DNA from: YC2-FULL-38-9 sp964629635
GTDB taxonomy: Bacteria; Patescibacteriota; Microgenomatia; UBA1406; GWC2-37-13
NCBI GenBank assembly: GCA_964629635.1
Contig: CAZVQS010000002.1
Location: forward strand, 372,001-436,000
Reading direction: 5' to 3'
DNA: 64,000 nucleotides
The number at the start of each line of letters is the position of its first letter. Positions within the stretch are counted from its first letter, which is position 1. Below are positions 13,981 to 24,339 of the stretch, piece by piece. The position numbers and the translations under genes were made by a program. The notes beneath the pieces were generated by a model, which saw only the letters and a program-made list of their open reading frames with translations, did no database searches and was not told the origin of the DNA.

Positions 13981-16611
13981 TCAGCTTGAAGAGCTTGAAC
14001 TGCTGGAACTGCTCGATGAGGATGATGACGAACTAGATGAGGCCGGGGCTGCTGTAGGGGCCGAAGTGGGCTGGGTATAGTCCCAGGGCTTATTCACCCC
14101 GAATTTGATGGTCGACTCTCCGTTTTTGTCCTTGTCGTTTACCGCGCGCACTTTCAGTTCGTATACGCCATCCTGCACGTCCTTTAGAGTCTCCTCGAAA
14201 TCGCGCTTGTCTTCGTTCCAGCTTCTCACTTCGTTGTTATTGAGGTATATCTTCACGTTCTTGAGATTGCTCATGGTGGTAATGCGGACTTTTACCGTCA
14301 CATCCCGGCCGTTCACCGTCGTGCGGTCGGACGGATTCTTGATCGAAACGATAACCCCGTCGTTGGAATTGTCCGACACGTCCGTCGGATAATGGAATTT
14401 GTCGTCGGACATCTCACGCCGCCAGGCGTCAATCCCTTCCTGCCAGCGGTTTTTGCCATCGGTTGAAATGGGATCGTTTTCCGTAAAGACGACATATTCC
14501 TTTTCTTCGTAGTTGCCTGACTTAATCTCTATGTCATTTGCCAGCTTGCCGTTGGATTTTGAAATCTTGAGCTTCTTGTAGTTGGGGGCAATGTCTTTGG
14601 GTTCCGTCCCCTCGATGAAGTATTCGCTCCTTGATTTTTCCCCGTCCTTCGGCAGGCCTCCCAGCCAGGAATCGATCGTCAGCGCCTTCACTTTGTCTGG
14701 CTTGTCCATGATGCCGTCCTGGTATTTCTTCAACAGTTCGATCATCGCCTTATGCCAGATGGGGGATGCGCCGGTGGCGCCGGAGGCGATATTGGGGTTC
14801 ATCTTCGTGTTGTCGTTGTTACCGACCCAGACGCCCACCGTCACTCCTTTCGTGAATCCGATCGCCCAGTTGTCCTTCTTGTCGTCCGTTGTGCCGGTTT
14901 TCACCGCCACGGTTTTCCCCGGTACGTTAAGGTACGACCGGAGTCCGAATTCTATCTCGCGTGCATTATTGTCCGAAAGGATATGGGAAATAAGAAATGA
15001 CACTTCCGGGGTCAGGGGTTTCGTTTCCTTGCCCGGCTTGGCTTTGTAGATGGTGCGGTTATTGTGGTCTTTGATTTCCAGTATGGCCTGCGTGTCTTTC
15101 CGTACCCCTCCGCGGCCGAACACGGAAAATGCGGACGTGAGGTCAACCAGCGTCACTTCGCCGCCTCCGAGCGTCACCGACAAGCCGAATTTGTTCATAT
15201 TTTCGTCAGTCGGTGCCAGGCTGGACAAACCCATGTCGGACGCTTTTTTGAGGAAATCCCTGATGCCGACCATCGCCAGCATCTTGACCGCCGGAATGTT
15301 GAACGAATTGCCGAGCGCAAACCGCACCTGGGTCGCTCCGTGGAATTTCCCGTCATAGTTGACCGGCGTGTACTGGGGCCCGTCGTCCTTTGCCGCGAAT
15401 GTCGTCTTCACGTCCATGAGGACGGTCGCCGGTGTATACCCTTTTTCAAAAGCGGTTGCATACGTAATCGGCTTGACGGTCGATCCCGGCTGCCTTAAAC
15501 CGAGAGCCGCATTGAATGCGCCGTAGTCCTGATCGGTATAGTCATATGAGCCGACCATCGCCAGCACTTCGTTCGTTTTCGTGTCAAGTACGACCATGGC
15601 GCCGTTGCCCACATCGTATTCGTCCTTGATGGCGCTAATCTCGTCCTTTACGATCTTTTCCATCTTGTTCTGGGTATCAAGGGAAAGGGAAGTTTTGATT
15701 TTAAGCCCCTGGTCGAGTATTTTCGTACCGTATTCTTTTTCAATAAGTTCTTTCACGTAAAACACGAAGTGCGGCGCGTTTATTGACATTTTGGCCGACG
15801 AGAATTTCATGCGGTCAAGCTCCGCTACCGATTTCGCTTCCTGCGCTTTGGTGATATACCCGTCTTCCCTCATGCGGCGCAGCACTTCCTTTGTCCTGCC
15901 TTTCCAGGCATCCTTTTTCCCGATGAACGGCGAATAGTAGCTCGGCAGCTGGGGAAGGCCGGCAAGGATAGCGGATTCCGTAACGGTCAGGTCTTTCGGC
16001 GCTTTGTTGAAATAGCCTTTTGACGCGGATCCGATGCCGACGAATGAACCGCCGTAGGGGATTTCGTTCAGGTACATTTCGAGGATCTGGTCTTTCGTAT
16101 ATTTACCCTCAACGGATATCGCCAATATAATTTCCTTGATTTTGCGCGACCCGGTCACACTGGAATCGAGAAGCACATTCTTGATGAGCTGCTGGGTTAT
16201 TGTCGAGCCGCTTCCCTGGATGCTTCCTTTCAGCAGCATATTGACGAAAGCGCGTATCATGCCTGTCTGGGAAATGCCGCCGTGCTTGTAGAATGCTTTG
16301 TCCTCGATCGCGATTGTCGCGTGCTTGAGATGGTCTGAAATATCCTTCATCGCAACCGGGAGCCGGTTCTTGTCCTTGTACATCTCGAAGAGCACTTTGC
16401 CGTCCCGGTCGTAAAACACGGTTGCGTTTTCGGAAATCTGGGAAAGCTTGCCGGGTTCGGGAAGATCCTTGGCATACCATGCAAACAGGCCGAAGGCAAA
16501 AACGGTCCCGAAGGCGACCGCTCCTACCACGCCTGCCACCGCATACCGGAACATATTCTCTCTCGTGAACTTCAGCTTGAATCCGATTCGTTTTCGTCTG
16601 GAAATATACAT
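13981..16611 (-). CDS. Class A penicillin-binding protein with poly-Ser tail
   Basis: An 876-residue PBP1a-type bifunctional peptidoglycan synthase. It has a short basic cytoplasmic end, one TM helix (about residues 21-45), a GT51 glycosyltransferase (EDKAFYKHGG with the catalytic Glu, GSTITQQ) and a transpeptidase with PGSTVK (SxxK), NSFN (SxN) and VKTGT (KTG). An Ig-like domain (about residues 770-855) and a Pro/Ala/Thr linker precede 19 consecutive Ser at the C-terminus. TATACT lies 8 nt before the ATG. It is encoded convergently with pheT. Confidence 0.93.
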   Translation of the reverse strand: MYISRRKRIGFKLKFTRENMFRYAVAGVVGAVAFGTVFAFGLFAWYAKDLPEPGKLSQISENATVFYDRDGKVLFEMYKDKNRLPVAMKDISDHLKHATIAIEDKAFYKHGGISQTGMIRAFVNMLLKGSIQGSGSTITQQLIKNVLLDSSVTGSRKIKEIILAISVEGKYTKDQILEMYLNEIPYGGSFVGIGSASKGYFNKAPKDLTVTESAILAGLPQLPSYYSPFIGKKDAWKGRTKEVLRRMREDGYITKAQEAKSVAELDRMKFSSAKMSINAPHFVFYVKELIEKEYGTKILDQGLKIKTSLSLDTQNKMEKIVKDEISAIKDEYDVGNGAMVVLDTKTNEVLAMVGSYDYTDQDYGAFNAALGLRQPGSTVKPITYATAFEKGYTPATVLMDVKTTFAAKDDGPQYTPVNYDGKFHGATQVRFALGNSFNIPAVKMLAMVGIRDFLKKASDMGLSSLAPTDENMNKFGLSVTLGGGEVTLVDLTSAFSVFGRGGVRKDTQAILEIKDHNNRTIYKAKPGKETKPLTPEVSFLISHILSDNNAREIEFGLRSYLNVPGKTVAVKTGTTDDKKDNWAIGFTKGVTVGVWVGNNDNTKMNPNIASGATGASPIWHKAMIELLKKYQDGIMDKPDKVKALTIDSWLGGLPKDGEKSRSEYFIEGTEPKDIAPNYKKLKISKSNGKLANDIEIKSGNYEEKEYVVFTENDPISTDGKNRWQEGIDAWRREMSDDKFHYPTDVSDNSNDGVIVSIKNPSDRTTVNGRDVTVKVRITTMSNLKNVKIYLNNNEVRSWNEDKRDFEETLKDVQDGVYELKVRAVNDKDKNGESTIKFGVNKPWDYTQPTSAPTAAPASSSSSSSSSSSSSSSSSSS

Positions 16612-16639
16612 GTCTTATAAGTATACCAAATAGGGAGAT

Positions 16640-17806
16640 TCAAGGCCGGTTTGCATAGAAAAGGGTAAGAAGCGCCGCATTCCAGAGCAGGCAGCACATG
16701 AGAAATAGCGACGCCCGTTTCGGATACCGGACTGCCAGCCACGCGAGCCCCGGCGCAAACAGGGGAATCGCCGCAACGAAAAACCGGTTGCCGAATCCTG
16801 CCGGGACGAACGGTTCCCAGCTTGCGATAAACAGCAGGTACAGGACAAAAGCGCCAACGGACAAGTACTCTTTTTTCTTAACCAAACCGTAAAGCGCAAA
16901 AAGCAGCAGGGGGGAGTACAGGAACAAGCCGCCGTTCCACGCGAACAGGTGCAAAAACAGGGAGACGGGAGTAATCACGCCAAAGCTGCCTTTTTCGCCC
17001 TGGATATAGGTATTTGTCCACGCGTTTCCGTACATATAGTGTTGAAACAGGAGCTGCGGCACAAGAGCTGCGGCAAACGAAGAAACAAACAAAAGAATTT
17101 TTCGGAACTTTTGCCTGCGAGCGAGGGAATACAGGCGGTAAACTGCAAAAGGGAAAAGAATAATTACATCCCCCATCCTTGTTATGGCCGTAAGGCCCAG
17201 GATGAAGCCTTCCAGCAGAATTGACCGCCCGAGCCCGTGTTTTTCCGTATATATATACATATAGAGGGAAACGAGGAAAAAGGCGGCCTGGTGGGAAAGC
17301 GCAGGCTCAAATGATGCGTAGTAAAATAGCTGGGTGGCTGTTGCAAGCGCCATAACGGAAAAAGCTGCTTTATTTTTCAGCCCGCGCGCTTTCAGCGTGA
17401 GTTCCATGAACCGGAGTCCGGCAAGCATAAGCGCAATGCCGGCAATCCCGCAGGCCGCTTCATATGCGGGATGGAATAACCCCAAACGCAATACGGTCCC
17501 CGCAACAGCCGCGACCGCCATAAACGGCAACCAGAACAGGGAGGTTCCGATAAGCCACGGACAATTGAGTACGCCCGTTGCGGTCTTTGCCGTATCCCAG
17601 AATATCCGGCTGAACGTATAGCGTGCTCCCGGAAAGGCGGACAAGTGCCGGTATACGGGCGCAAAGTCGAGTTTTTGTTGGAAAAGCAGGGTGTGGGATA
17701 TGGCAAAATAACCGTTGCCGTCCCCGTAAATGCCGTGCCGCACTGCGGCGAAATGAAGCAGATACACCGTCAGACACACGGCAAACAGAAGGGGATATTT
17801 TTTCAT
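16640..17806 (-). CDS. Polytopic membrane protein, GT-C-like
   Basis: A 388-residue protein with about ten hydrophobic helices. An acidic loop after the first helix (YGDGNGYF) resembles the first-loop acidic motif of GT-C glycosyltransferases, and long periplasmic loops fit that fold. No closer family is recognised. A role in cell-envelope glycosylation is plausible given the PBP gene downstream on the same strand, but the donor and acceptor are unknown. It is divergent from the MreB-like gene; the two ATGs are only 26 nt apart and their -10 hexamers overlap. Confidence 0.6.
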   Translation of the reverse strand: MKKYPLLFAVCLTVYLLHFAAVRHGIYGDGNGYFAISHTLLFQQKLDFAPVYRHLSAFPGARYTFSRIFWDTAKTATGVLNCPWLIGTSLFWLPFMAVAAVAGTVLRLGLFHPAYEAACGIAGIALMLAGLRFMELTLKARGLKNKAAFSVMALATATQLFYYASFEPALSHQAAFFLVSLYMYIYTEKHGLGRSILLEGFILGLTAITRMGDVIILFPFAVYRLYSLARRQKFRKILLFVSSFAAALVPQLLFQHYMYGNAWTNTYIQGEKGSFGVITPVSLFLHLFAWNGGLFLYSPLLLFALYGLVKKKEYLSVGAFVLYLLFIASWEPFVPAGFGNRFFVAAIPLFAPGLAWLAVRYPKRASLFLMCCLLWNAALLTLFYANRP

Positions 17807-17832
17807 CTATTCGGTTATAATAATAGCATATT
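17807..17832. promoter_or_regulatory. Overlapping divergent promoters
   Basis: Plus-strand TATAAT (17816-17821) lies 11 nt before the MreB-like ATG. Minus-strand TATTAT (17825-17820) lies 13 nt before the ATG of the membrane protein. The two elements share bases, so RNA polymerase binding for one gene should exclude the other. Confidence 0.5.
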
Positions 17833-18906
17833 ATGCCCGGATTCCTCGAAAAACTCAAAAATCTGCAGCTTCCTTTCCTGACCAACTTCAAGGTATATTT
17901 TGACCTCGGCACCTCCATAACCCGCATTGCGATAAAGGACAAGGGAGTGGTGCTGAGGGAACCTTCGTTTTTGGCCTATAACTCCGAAATAAAGGATTAC
18001 ATTTTTTTCGGGAACGAGGCAAAAAACATCATGGGGAAAACGCCAGAATTCCTCAAGATACAGCGTCCCATCGTGAGCGGTATCGTCTCGGATTTCGATG
18101 CGGAAGTCGCGCTGGTCAAGCGGTTTATCGAAAAATCGGTGACCCCCTACACAAGCCGGAATTTTCTGGTCAAGCCTCCCCTTGAAGCGCTCGCCGTATT
18201 CCCGGTCGTCGCAACCGAAATCGAACAGAAAGCGGTCGAAGAGGTTGTCCTCAAGGCACAGTGCTCAGGCGTAACGCTCATCAAGAAACCGCTTGCCACC
18301 GCTGCCGGGTGCGGTGTCAATATATTTTCCCACAAACCGAGCCTTATCCTCGATATGGGCGGAGGCCTCATCGAAATAAGCATCATATCGGGAGGAGGCA
18401 TCGTTACGAATAAAACGCTCAAAAACGCGGGCGAACACATGGATAAGCTGATCGCAAACTACATCTACCTCAAACACGGCGTCATACTGGGGGAGGCGAC
18501 CTGCGAAAAACTGAAGGTGGAATGTTTCAACTTCACCGGGGAAGAGAAAATTACGCTTGTACGCGGCAAATCCCTTGAAAACGGTCTGCCCAAATCGGTC
18601 AAGGTAAAAACAAGCGACATCAGAGAAGCCCTGTTCAACAATTTCATGCAGATCGCAGACGCGGTCAAGGAGCTCATCGAAGTATCCCCTCCCGAGGTGG
18701 TGGACGAAATATACGACACGGGAATATATCTTGCGGGCAAACTCGCCTCGATCGAAGGCCTTGATGGCTTTTTCAAGGAGGAAATCAAAATTGAAGTGAA
18801 CAAAACGCCCCATTATACCGATGCGGCCATCTACGGATTGACTCTTCTTGACAAGGAAAAAGCCGCACTCTCCCAGATTGCGTCACGCATGCATAATTAC
18901 GCTTGA
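17833..18906 (+). CDS. mreB: MreB-like actin, rod-shape protein
   Basis: A 357-residue actin-fold protein. Phosphate 1 appears as VYFDLGTSITRIA, the second nucleotide motif as LILDMGGGLIEIS, and the C-terminal adenosine region as DTGIYLAGKLASIEGL. An N-terminal amphipathic helix (PGFLEKLKNLQLPF) could attach it to the membrane. MreB family members direct lateral peptidoglycan synthesis. It is more divergent than typical MreB, so an MreB-like paralogue is possible. The stop codon overlaps the -35 of the 16S rRNA promoter. Confidence 0.85.
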   Translation: MPGFLEKLKNLQLPFLTNFKVYFDLGTSITRIAIKDKGVVLREPSFLAYNSEIKDYIFFGNEAKNIMGKTPEFLKIQRPIVSGIVSDFDAEVALVKRFIEKSVTPYTSRNFLVKPPLEALAVFPVVATEIEQKAVEEVVLKAQCSGVTLIKKPLATAAGCGVNIFSHKPSLILDMGGGLIEISIISGGGIVTNKTLKNAGEHMDKLIANYIYLKHGVILGEATCEKLKVECFNFTGEEKITLVRGKSLENGLPKSVKVKTSDIREALFNNFMQIADAVKELIEVSPPEVVDEIYDTGIYLAGKLASIEGLDGFFKEEIKIEVNKTPHYTDAAIYGLTLLDKEKAALSQIASRMHNYA

Positions 18907-18931
18907 CTTTTTGCAAGAGGCGAGATAGAAT
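18903..18931 (+). promoter_or_regulatory. 16S rRNA promoter
   Basis: TTGACT (18903-18908), a 17-nt spacer and TAGAAT (18926-18931) predict a start near 18938. The -35 overlaps the TGA stop of the MreB-like gene. Confidence 0.75.
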
Positions 18932-18936
18932 GGAAT

Positions 18937-19082
18937 GTGCTTTCGTAATAAGCACTTTGATTTGTGCTCTTTGAAAATCAGAAGCAGCAAAATACACACT
19001 GTAATTTTTTTTAGTTCGGTAAACGGGTTAGGACACCGATCGTAGATCGGTGACCTTAATAATCAGATACCTCGTATCTGGT

Positions 19083-19088
<6 letters not shown>
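18937..19088 (+). promoter_or_regulatory. 16S leader: boxB/boxA-like antitermination site and hairpins
   Basis: A boxB-like hairpin GTGCTT/AAGCAC (18937-18955) is followed by TGCTCTTTGAAAA (18965-18977), close to the E. coli rrn boxA TGCTCTTTAACAA, which loads NusB/NusE antitermination factors. Next come the 5' half of the processing stem (19012-19033), a perfect 8-bp hairpin CACCGATC/GATCGGTG (19034-19052) and a second hairpin CAGATAC/GTATCTG (19064-19080) followed by GTTTTTTT. The last one is terminator-like and lies directly before the 16S body. Confidence 0.7.
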
Positions 19089-20598
<1,510 letters not shown>

Positions 20599-20750
20599 TT
20601 TTGTTTTTTCCGTCCCGTTTAGGGACCGGGAAAAACATATCCGCGCGGTTCCGCAAGGAAACGAGTGGATTCCGTTTGAGTAAACGGAAAATTGTTTGAC
20701 TGGATCATCAAAACCAGTTATTTCCTAGCCCGTTTATTGGACTAAAGAGT
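20599..20750 (+). other. 16S 3' trailer with processing stem half
   Basis: The sequence CCTAGCCCGTTTATTGGACTA (20724-20744) is complementary, with a few G-U pairs, to TAGTTCGG...GGTTAGG at 19012-19033 upstream of 16S. Together they would form a long stem enclosing the rRNA, a typical RNase III substrate. Smaller hairpins lie between (TTCCGTTT/AAACGGAA and ACTGG/CCAGT). No 23S or tRNA is present. Confidence 0.7.
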
Positions 20751-20795
20751 GTATTTTTGCTTCTTCTCCATTATTCTTCATCTGCACAACGCATT

Positions 20796-21464
20796 ATGCG
20801 AAAGAATGAACTCATCAAACGCACACACGCGCACATACGGGAGTTCTTTGCCCATGAAGGTTCCGGTCATGATTATTGGCATGCGTACCGCGTGTGGAAA
20901 AACACACGGCTCATTGCGCAATCGCAGAAATGTAATCTGCTGGTGGCGGAACTCGCTGCCCTTCTCCATGACATTGCGGACCGCAAATTCACGGGAGACA
21001 ATCCGGTTGTCGGCCGTAACAGAATCGCCGCATTTCTGAAAAGCCTAACCGTTGATGAAATGACAATCAACGCAGTATGCGCAATCGCCGGATCCATGTC
21101 TTTTTCAAGCTCGTTCCGGAACGGAAAACCGGTGCGGACAATGGAAACGATAGAAGGCAAGATCGTGCAGGATGCGGACCGGCTCGATGCGTTAGGTGCC
21201 ATTGGAATCGCGCGAGCGTTTGCATACGGGGGATCGAAGGCGCGTCCGTTATACGAGCCAAAGGTACAACCCAGGAAACGGCTTGTCCGGATGCAGTATA
21301 CCGGAAAAGGCACCCACACCATAAACCATTTTCATGAAAAACTGCTTGTGCTGAAAGGCCTCATGAACACCGCGGCCGCGCGGAAGATCGCACGCAAACG
21401 GCATGCGTTTATGAAGGAGTTCCTGCGCAGGTTCCATGCGGAATGGAATGGCGAAACCGGGTAA
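20796..21464 (+). CDS. HD-domain phosphohydrolase (YedJ-like)
   Basis: A 222-residue HD superfamily protein. The metal-binding pattern is intact: H in GHDYWHAYRV, HD in LLHDIAD, and D in VQDADRLDALGAIGIAR. The last segment is characteristic of the YedJ/YpgQ group, which in other bacteria hydrolyses nucleotides or related phosphates. The true substrate is unknown. ATG 20796 is preferred over the start at 20757 because the conserved domain begins just after it. It lies immediately after the 16S trailer, so it may be transcribed with 16S or from its own weak promoter. Confidence 0.8.
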   Translation: MRKNELIKRTHAHIREFFAHEGSGHDYWHAYRVWKNTRLIAQSQKCNLLVAELAALLHDIADRKFTGDNPVVGRNRIAAFLKSLTVDEMTINAVCAIAGSMSFSSSFRNGKPVRTMETIEGKIVQDADRLDALGAIGIARAFAYGGSKARPLYEPKVQPRKRLVRMQYTGKGTHTINHFHEKLLVLKGLMNTAAARKIARKRHAFMKEFLRRFHAEWNGETG

Positions 21465-21473
21465 GCGGGTAGT

Positions 21474-21689
21474 TTAGAGCGGTTTAGACAGGGTGATGAT
21501 CACGGTCTCCCGTTGCCAAAACAGGGCCATTCTCCGGCGTTCGACAACCATGAATTCCAGATCCCACCCTTCAGCCCCGTGCGCATTCAGCGTCTCTTCC
21601 ACCTTTTTTTCGGGAATGACGCTCGCGCCAAGGAGGATGGTGCCGAGGGCGCCTTCGGTTACCGTCACGACTTTGTATTGTTTTCTCAT
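21474..21689 (-). CDS. DUF4177 family small protein
   Basis: A 71-residue protein with the DUF4177 landmarks YKVVTV near the N-terminus and LNAHGAEGWDLEFMV in the middle. The function is unknown in the family. It is the last gene of a minus-strand operon after galU, 4 nt downstream of the galU frame. Confidence 0.75.
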   Translation of the reverse strand: MRKQYKVVTVTEGALGTILLGASVIPEKKVEETLNAHGAEGWDLEFMVVERRRMALFWQRETVIITLSKPL

Positions 21690-21693
21690 AGGA

Positions 21694-22581
21694 TTAACTT
21701 AGTTTGAGTGATTTCAGAAACTTCTTGAAGTCGCCGTTCAGTTCAGTATGCTGAAGCGCGAATTCGACCACCGTTTTCAGGTATTCGAACTTGTTGCCGG
21801 TATCGTAATACCTGCCGTTTTCGATAACGACCGTGTATACGGGAACACCTTCCTTCTTCAGGAAATTAATCGCATCCACAAGCCATATTTCGCCGCCTTT
21901 TCCGGGCTTGATGCTTTTGAGCGCACGGAAGATGTCAGGGGGAACGATATACCCGCCGTGGGTGGCGATATTTGAAGGTGCCTCATCCGGATCTGGTTTT
22001 TCGATGATACGCTTGATCTGGTGCACGTTTCCTTCGACATGTTCAAGCTCCGCGATACCGTAGCGCTTCAAATCTTCCTTTTTGTCGATTCTGACTCCCG
22101 ATATGACGATACCGCCGTACTTCTCGTACACCTGGATCATCTGCTTGAGGCGGGGAGGCTTTGAATAGATGAATTCGTCACCCCACAAAACCGCAAACGG
22201 CTCATCCTCGATCACCGGCTCAACCGCAAGTATCGGCGTGCCGTTGCCGTATGGTCCTTTCTGACGGATATAGATAAAATTGGCCATGTCCGCGATTTTC
22301 CTGATCTCCTTGAGGATATGCTCCTTGTTGCCGGACATGAGGTTTTTGACGAGATCCTCATTCGGTACGTCGAAATGGTCCTCGATCGCGCGCTTGTTCG
22401 CGCCGGTCACGATTATGATATTGTTCACGCCTGAATGCACTGCCTCTTCAACGACATACTGTATGACCGGTTTGTCTACGACCGGTAGCATTTCCTTGGG
22501 CATTGCTTTTGTCTGGGGGAGAAAACGGGTGCCGAATCCTGCTGCAGGAATAACGACTTTCGTAATTTTTTTTGGTTTCAT
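21694..22581 (-). CDS. galU: UTP-glucose-1-phosphate uridylyltransferase
   Basis: A 295-residue nucleotidyltransferase that makes UDP-glucose. The N-terminal signature AAGFGTRFLPQTKAMPKEML is intact with the catalytic Arg and Lys. Further landmarks are VTGANKRAIEDHFD, AVLWGDEF, and IIEKPDPDEAPSNIA. Length fits the family (about 290-300 aa). UDP-glucose would feed envelope polysaccharide synthesis. It lies between the Ig-like membrane protein gene and DUF4177 on the same strand. Confidence 0.95.
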   Translation of the reverse strand: MKPKKITKVVIPAAGFGTRFLPQTKAMPKEMLPVVDKPVIQYVVEEAVHSGVNNIIIVTGANKRAIEDHFDVPNEDLVKNLMSGNKEHILKEIRKIADMANFIYIRQKGPYGNGTPILAVEPVIEDEPFAVLWGDEFIYSKPPRLKQMIQVYEKYGGIVISGVRIDKKEDLKRYGIAELEHVEGNVHQIKRIIEKPDPDEAPSNIATHGGYIVPPDIFRALKSIKPGKGGEIWLVDAINFLKKEGVPVYTVVIENGRYYDTGNKFEYLKTVVEFALQHTELNGDFKKFLKSLKLS

Positions 22582-22587
22582 AATGGA

Positions 22588-23001
22588 TTATTCGAACTTA
22601 ACTGATAATTTCTGGTTCAGCTTGAGTGAACCGCCGATAACGGCCTCGATACTGGAGACTCCAGGCTGGGTTGAGGCAAGGAGGAACGTCGCTTTTCCCT
22701 GATCATCGGTTGTCGCGACCACCTCCTGGATCGTGCCAAGCGTAGCAGTAACAGTCACGCGCTGCTCCTTGACCGGCATACCCTTGTCGCTCCTGACGAA
22801 CACGTTGATGGTGCTTTGGGTTTTTCCGTCAGCTTTTACGGCTAATGGGTATGCGAATACGAGCGAGTTGGCGGACGAGGGGAGGTAGTCTTCTTTGGCC
22901 CGCGTGAACTTGGCAAGCGGCTTGTTGAAGAACACAACCGTGACAAAAATGGAGAACGACAGGAAAAAAACTACCAGCAAGGCTCCCAGAGTCTTGTCCA
23001 T
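22588..23001 (-). CDS. Membrane-anchored Ig-like (Big_1/invasin-type) domain protein
   Basis: A 137-residue protein with one N-terminal TM helix (about residues 5-25) and an outward-facing Ig-like domain. The pattern VTVTATLGTIQEVVATTDDQGKATFLLAST is typical of bacterial Ig-like group 1 repeats, here a single copy. It could be a surface or adhesion component. The start at ATG 23001 is 8 nt after a TATAAT on this strand (23015-23010), a leaderless arrangement. It is the first gene of the galU operon and is divergent from the gene at 23115. Confidence 0.7.
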   Translation of the reverse strand: MDKTLGALLVVFFLSFSIFVTVVFFNKPLAKFTRAKEDYLPSSANSLVFAYPLAVKADGKTQSTINVFVRSDKGMPVKEQRVTVTATLGTIQEVVATTDDQGKATFLLASTQPGVSSIEAVIGGSLKLNQKLSVKFE

Positions 23002-23114
23002 ATGTGTCAATTATAACAAAAATTGGGGGATGCAAGTTGTCATTTGGCTTATGTGTCGCCTCGCTCCACATACGCTTGTAATACACGCCGGGCGTTTTGT
23101 ACTATAATACTTCT

Positions 23115-24338
23115 ATGCTCTATTTCTCTGAACTGGAGGGAAGCCGCGTATTTACTGAAGACCGTATAGAAGTAGGGAAGCTTGACGATGTACTGTTCGT
23201 CGTATCGGCGAATCCGAAAGTATCCAAACTCGTCATTCAGAAGCGCTCGGGAGATTCCTTCATGATTCCGTTTTCCCATGTCATCAAGCTCGGCGAATCG
23301 GTCATCATCAAGAAAGCGTACATGGTTAGCGAGCTTGAGGAAAACGAACTCTTCATCAAAAAGAACCTCCTTGACAAGCAGATTATCGATATCGGCGGAA
23401 GCAAAGTCGTCCGCGTGAACGACGTGTCCCTGCAGGAAAAACTGACGAGCGAAGTGTATGAACTGTACATATCGGGGGTGGATATCGGATGGCTCGGCAT
23501 ACTCCGCCGTCTCGGCGTTGAGTCATGGGTATACTCGCTTCTTCACGCATTCAGGCTCAATATCGCCTCCGAATTTCTCTCATGGGGCGACGTGCAGCCT
23601 CTTGAGCTCACGCGCGGCAAAGTCAAACTCAAGAAAAAGGACGAAAAACTGCAGAACATGCGGCCGGAAGACCTGGCCGATTACCTGGAACGGACGCACG
23701 AGAAAAACGTTCGCAAATTCCTCAACATCCTTGACAAGGATTTCGCCGCCAAGGTAATAGGCGACCTCAACATCAACTACCAGCGGGACCTTTTTCTCCA
23801 TTGGGACGCGCAGCGCTCCGCATCGATCCTGGAAGTCATCCATCCGGAGGAAGCAGTCGATATCCTCCTTGCGATCCCGAGAAAAAAACGCGAGGAAATC
23901 CTCACGCACATCAACGCAGGGAAGCGAACCGAACTGTCCCGGCTTCTGGATCTTTCCAAAACACCCATCGGCAAAATAATTACTTCCGAATTCTTCACGG
24001 TTCTCCCGAGCGATACTGCCAAGGAAATCAGGCAACGGGTAAAAAAGGAAACAAGGGACTATTCCTTCCTGGCTGCCATTTACGTGCTCAATACGGGCAA
24101 ACAGCTGATCGGCGTATTCAACTTGCACGATCTCATGCTCCAGGAGGACGACACGCCCGCGTACCGGTTCATGATTCAGAACATTATCGAAATCAGACTG
24201 ACAACTCCCGTTGAAATTGCGATACGCAAAATGTTACGATATCATCTTCCCGCTTTGCCGGTCGTAGACAACGACAAGCATTTGCTCGGGCTTTTGACGT
24301 TCGACCAGATCATAGGCCATTTAAAAAAACAGATCTAA
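23115..24338 (+). CDS. PRC-barrel / MgtE-N / CBS domain protein
   Basis: A 407-residue soluble protein. Residues about 1-150 contain two PRC-barrel-like segments, about 165-280 match the MgtE intracellular N domain (MRPEDLADYLE, LDKDFAAKVIGDL, HPEEAVDILLAI), and about 285-407 form a CBS pair. MgtE's own membrane domain is absent. In MgtE the N and CBS domains sense cytosolic Mg2+ and gate the channel. Here the next gene, 1 nt downstream, encodes an Nramp-like transporter, so this protein is likely its regulatory partner. TATAAT lies 6 nt before the ATG. Confidence 0.85.
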   Translation: MLYFSELEGSRVFTEDRIEVGKLDDVLFVVSANPKVSKLVIQKRSGDSFMIPFSHVIKLGESVIIKKAYMVSELEENELFIKKNLLDKQIIDIGGSKVVRVNDVSLQEKLTSEVYELYISGVDIGWLGILRRLGVESWVYSLLHAFRLNIASEFLSWGDVQPLELTRGKVKLKKKDEKLQNMRPEDLADYLERTHEKNVRKFLNILDKDFAAKVIGDLNINYQRDLFLHWDAQRSASILEVIHPEEAVDILLAIPRKKREEILTHINAGKRTELSRLLDLSKTPIGKIITSEFFTVLPSDTAKEIRQRVKKETRDYSFLAAIYVLNTGKQLIGVFNLHDLMLQEDDTPAYRFMIQNIIEIRLTTPVEIAIRKMLRYHLPALPVVDNDKHLLGLLTFDQIIGHLKKQI

Positions 24339-24339
24339 C

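Noticed and set aside
13984..14040. Microsatellite or CRISPR-like repeat at the PBP 3' end
   Set aside because: The DNA is not periodic; it encodes Ser with all six codons. No CRISPR repeat-spacer pattern occurs anywhere in the window.
20599..20795. 23S, 5S or spacer tRNA after 16S
   Set aside because: The stretch is under 200 nt, holds only hairpins and the processing-stem half, and then a protein gene begins.
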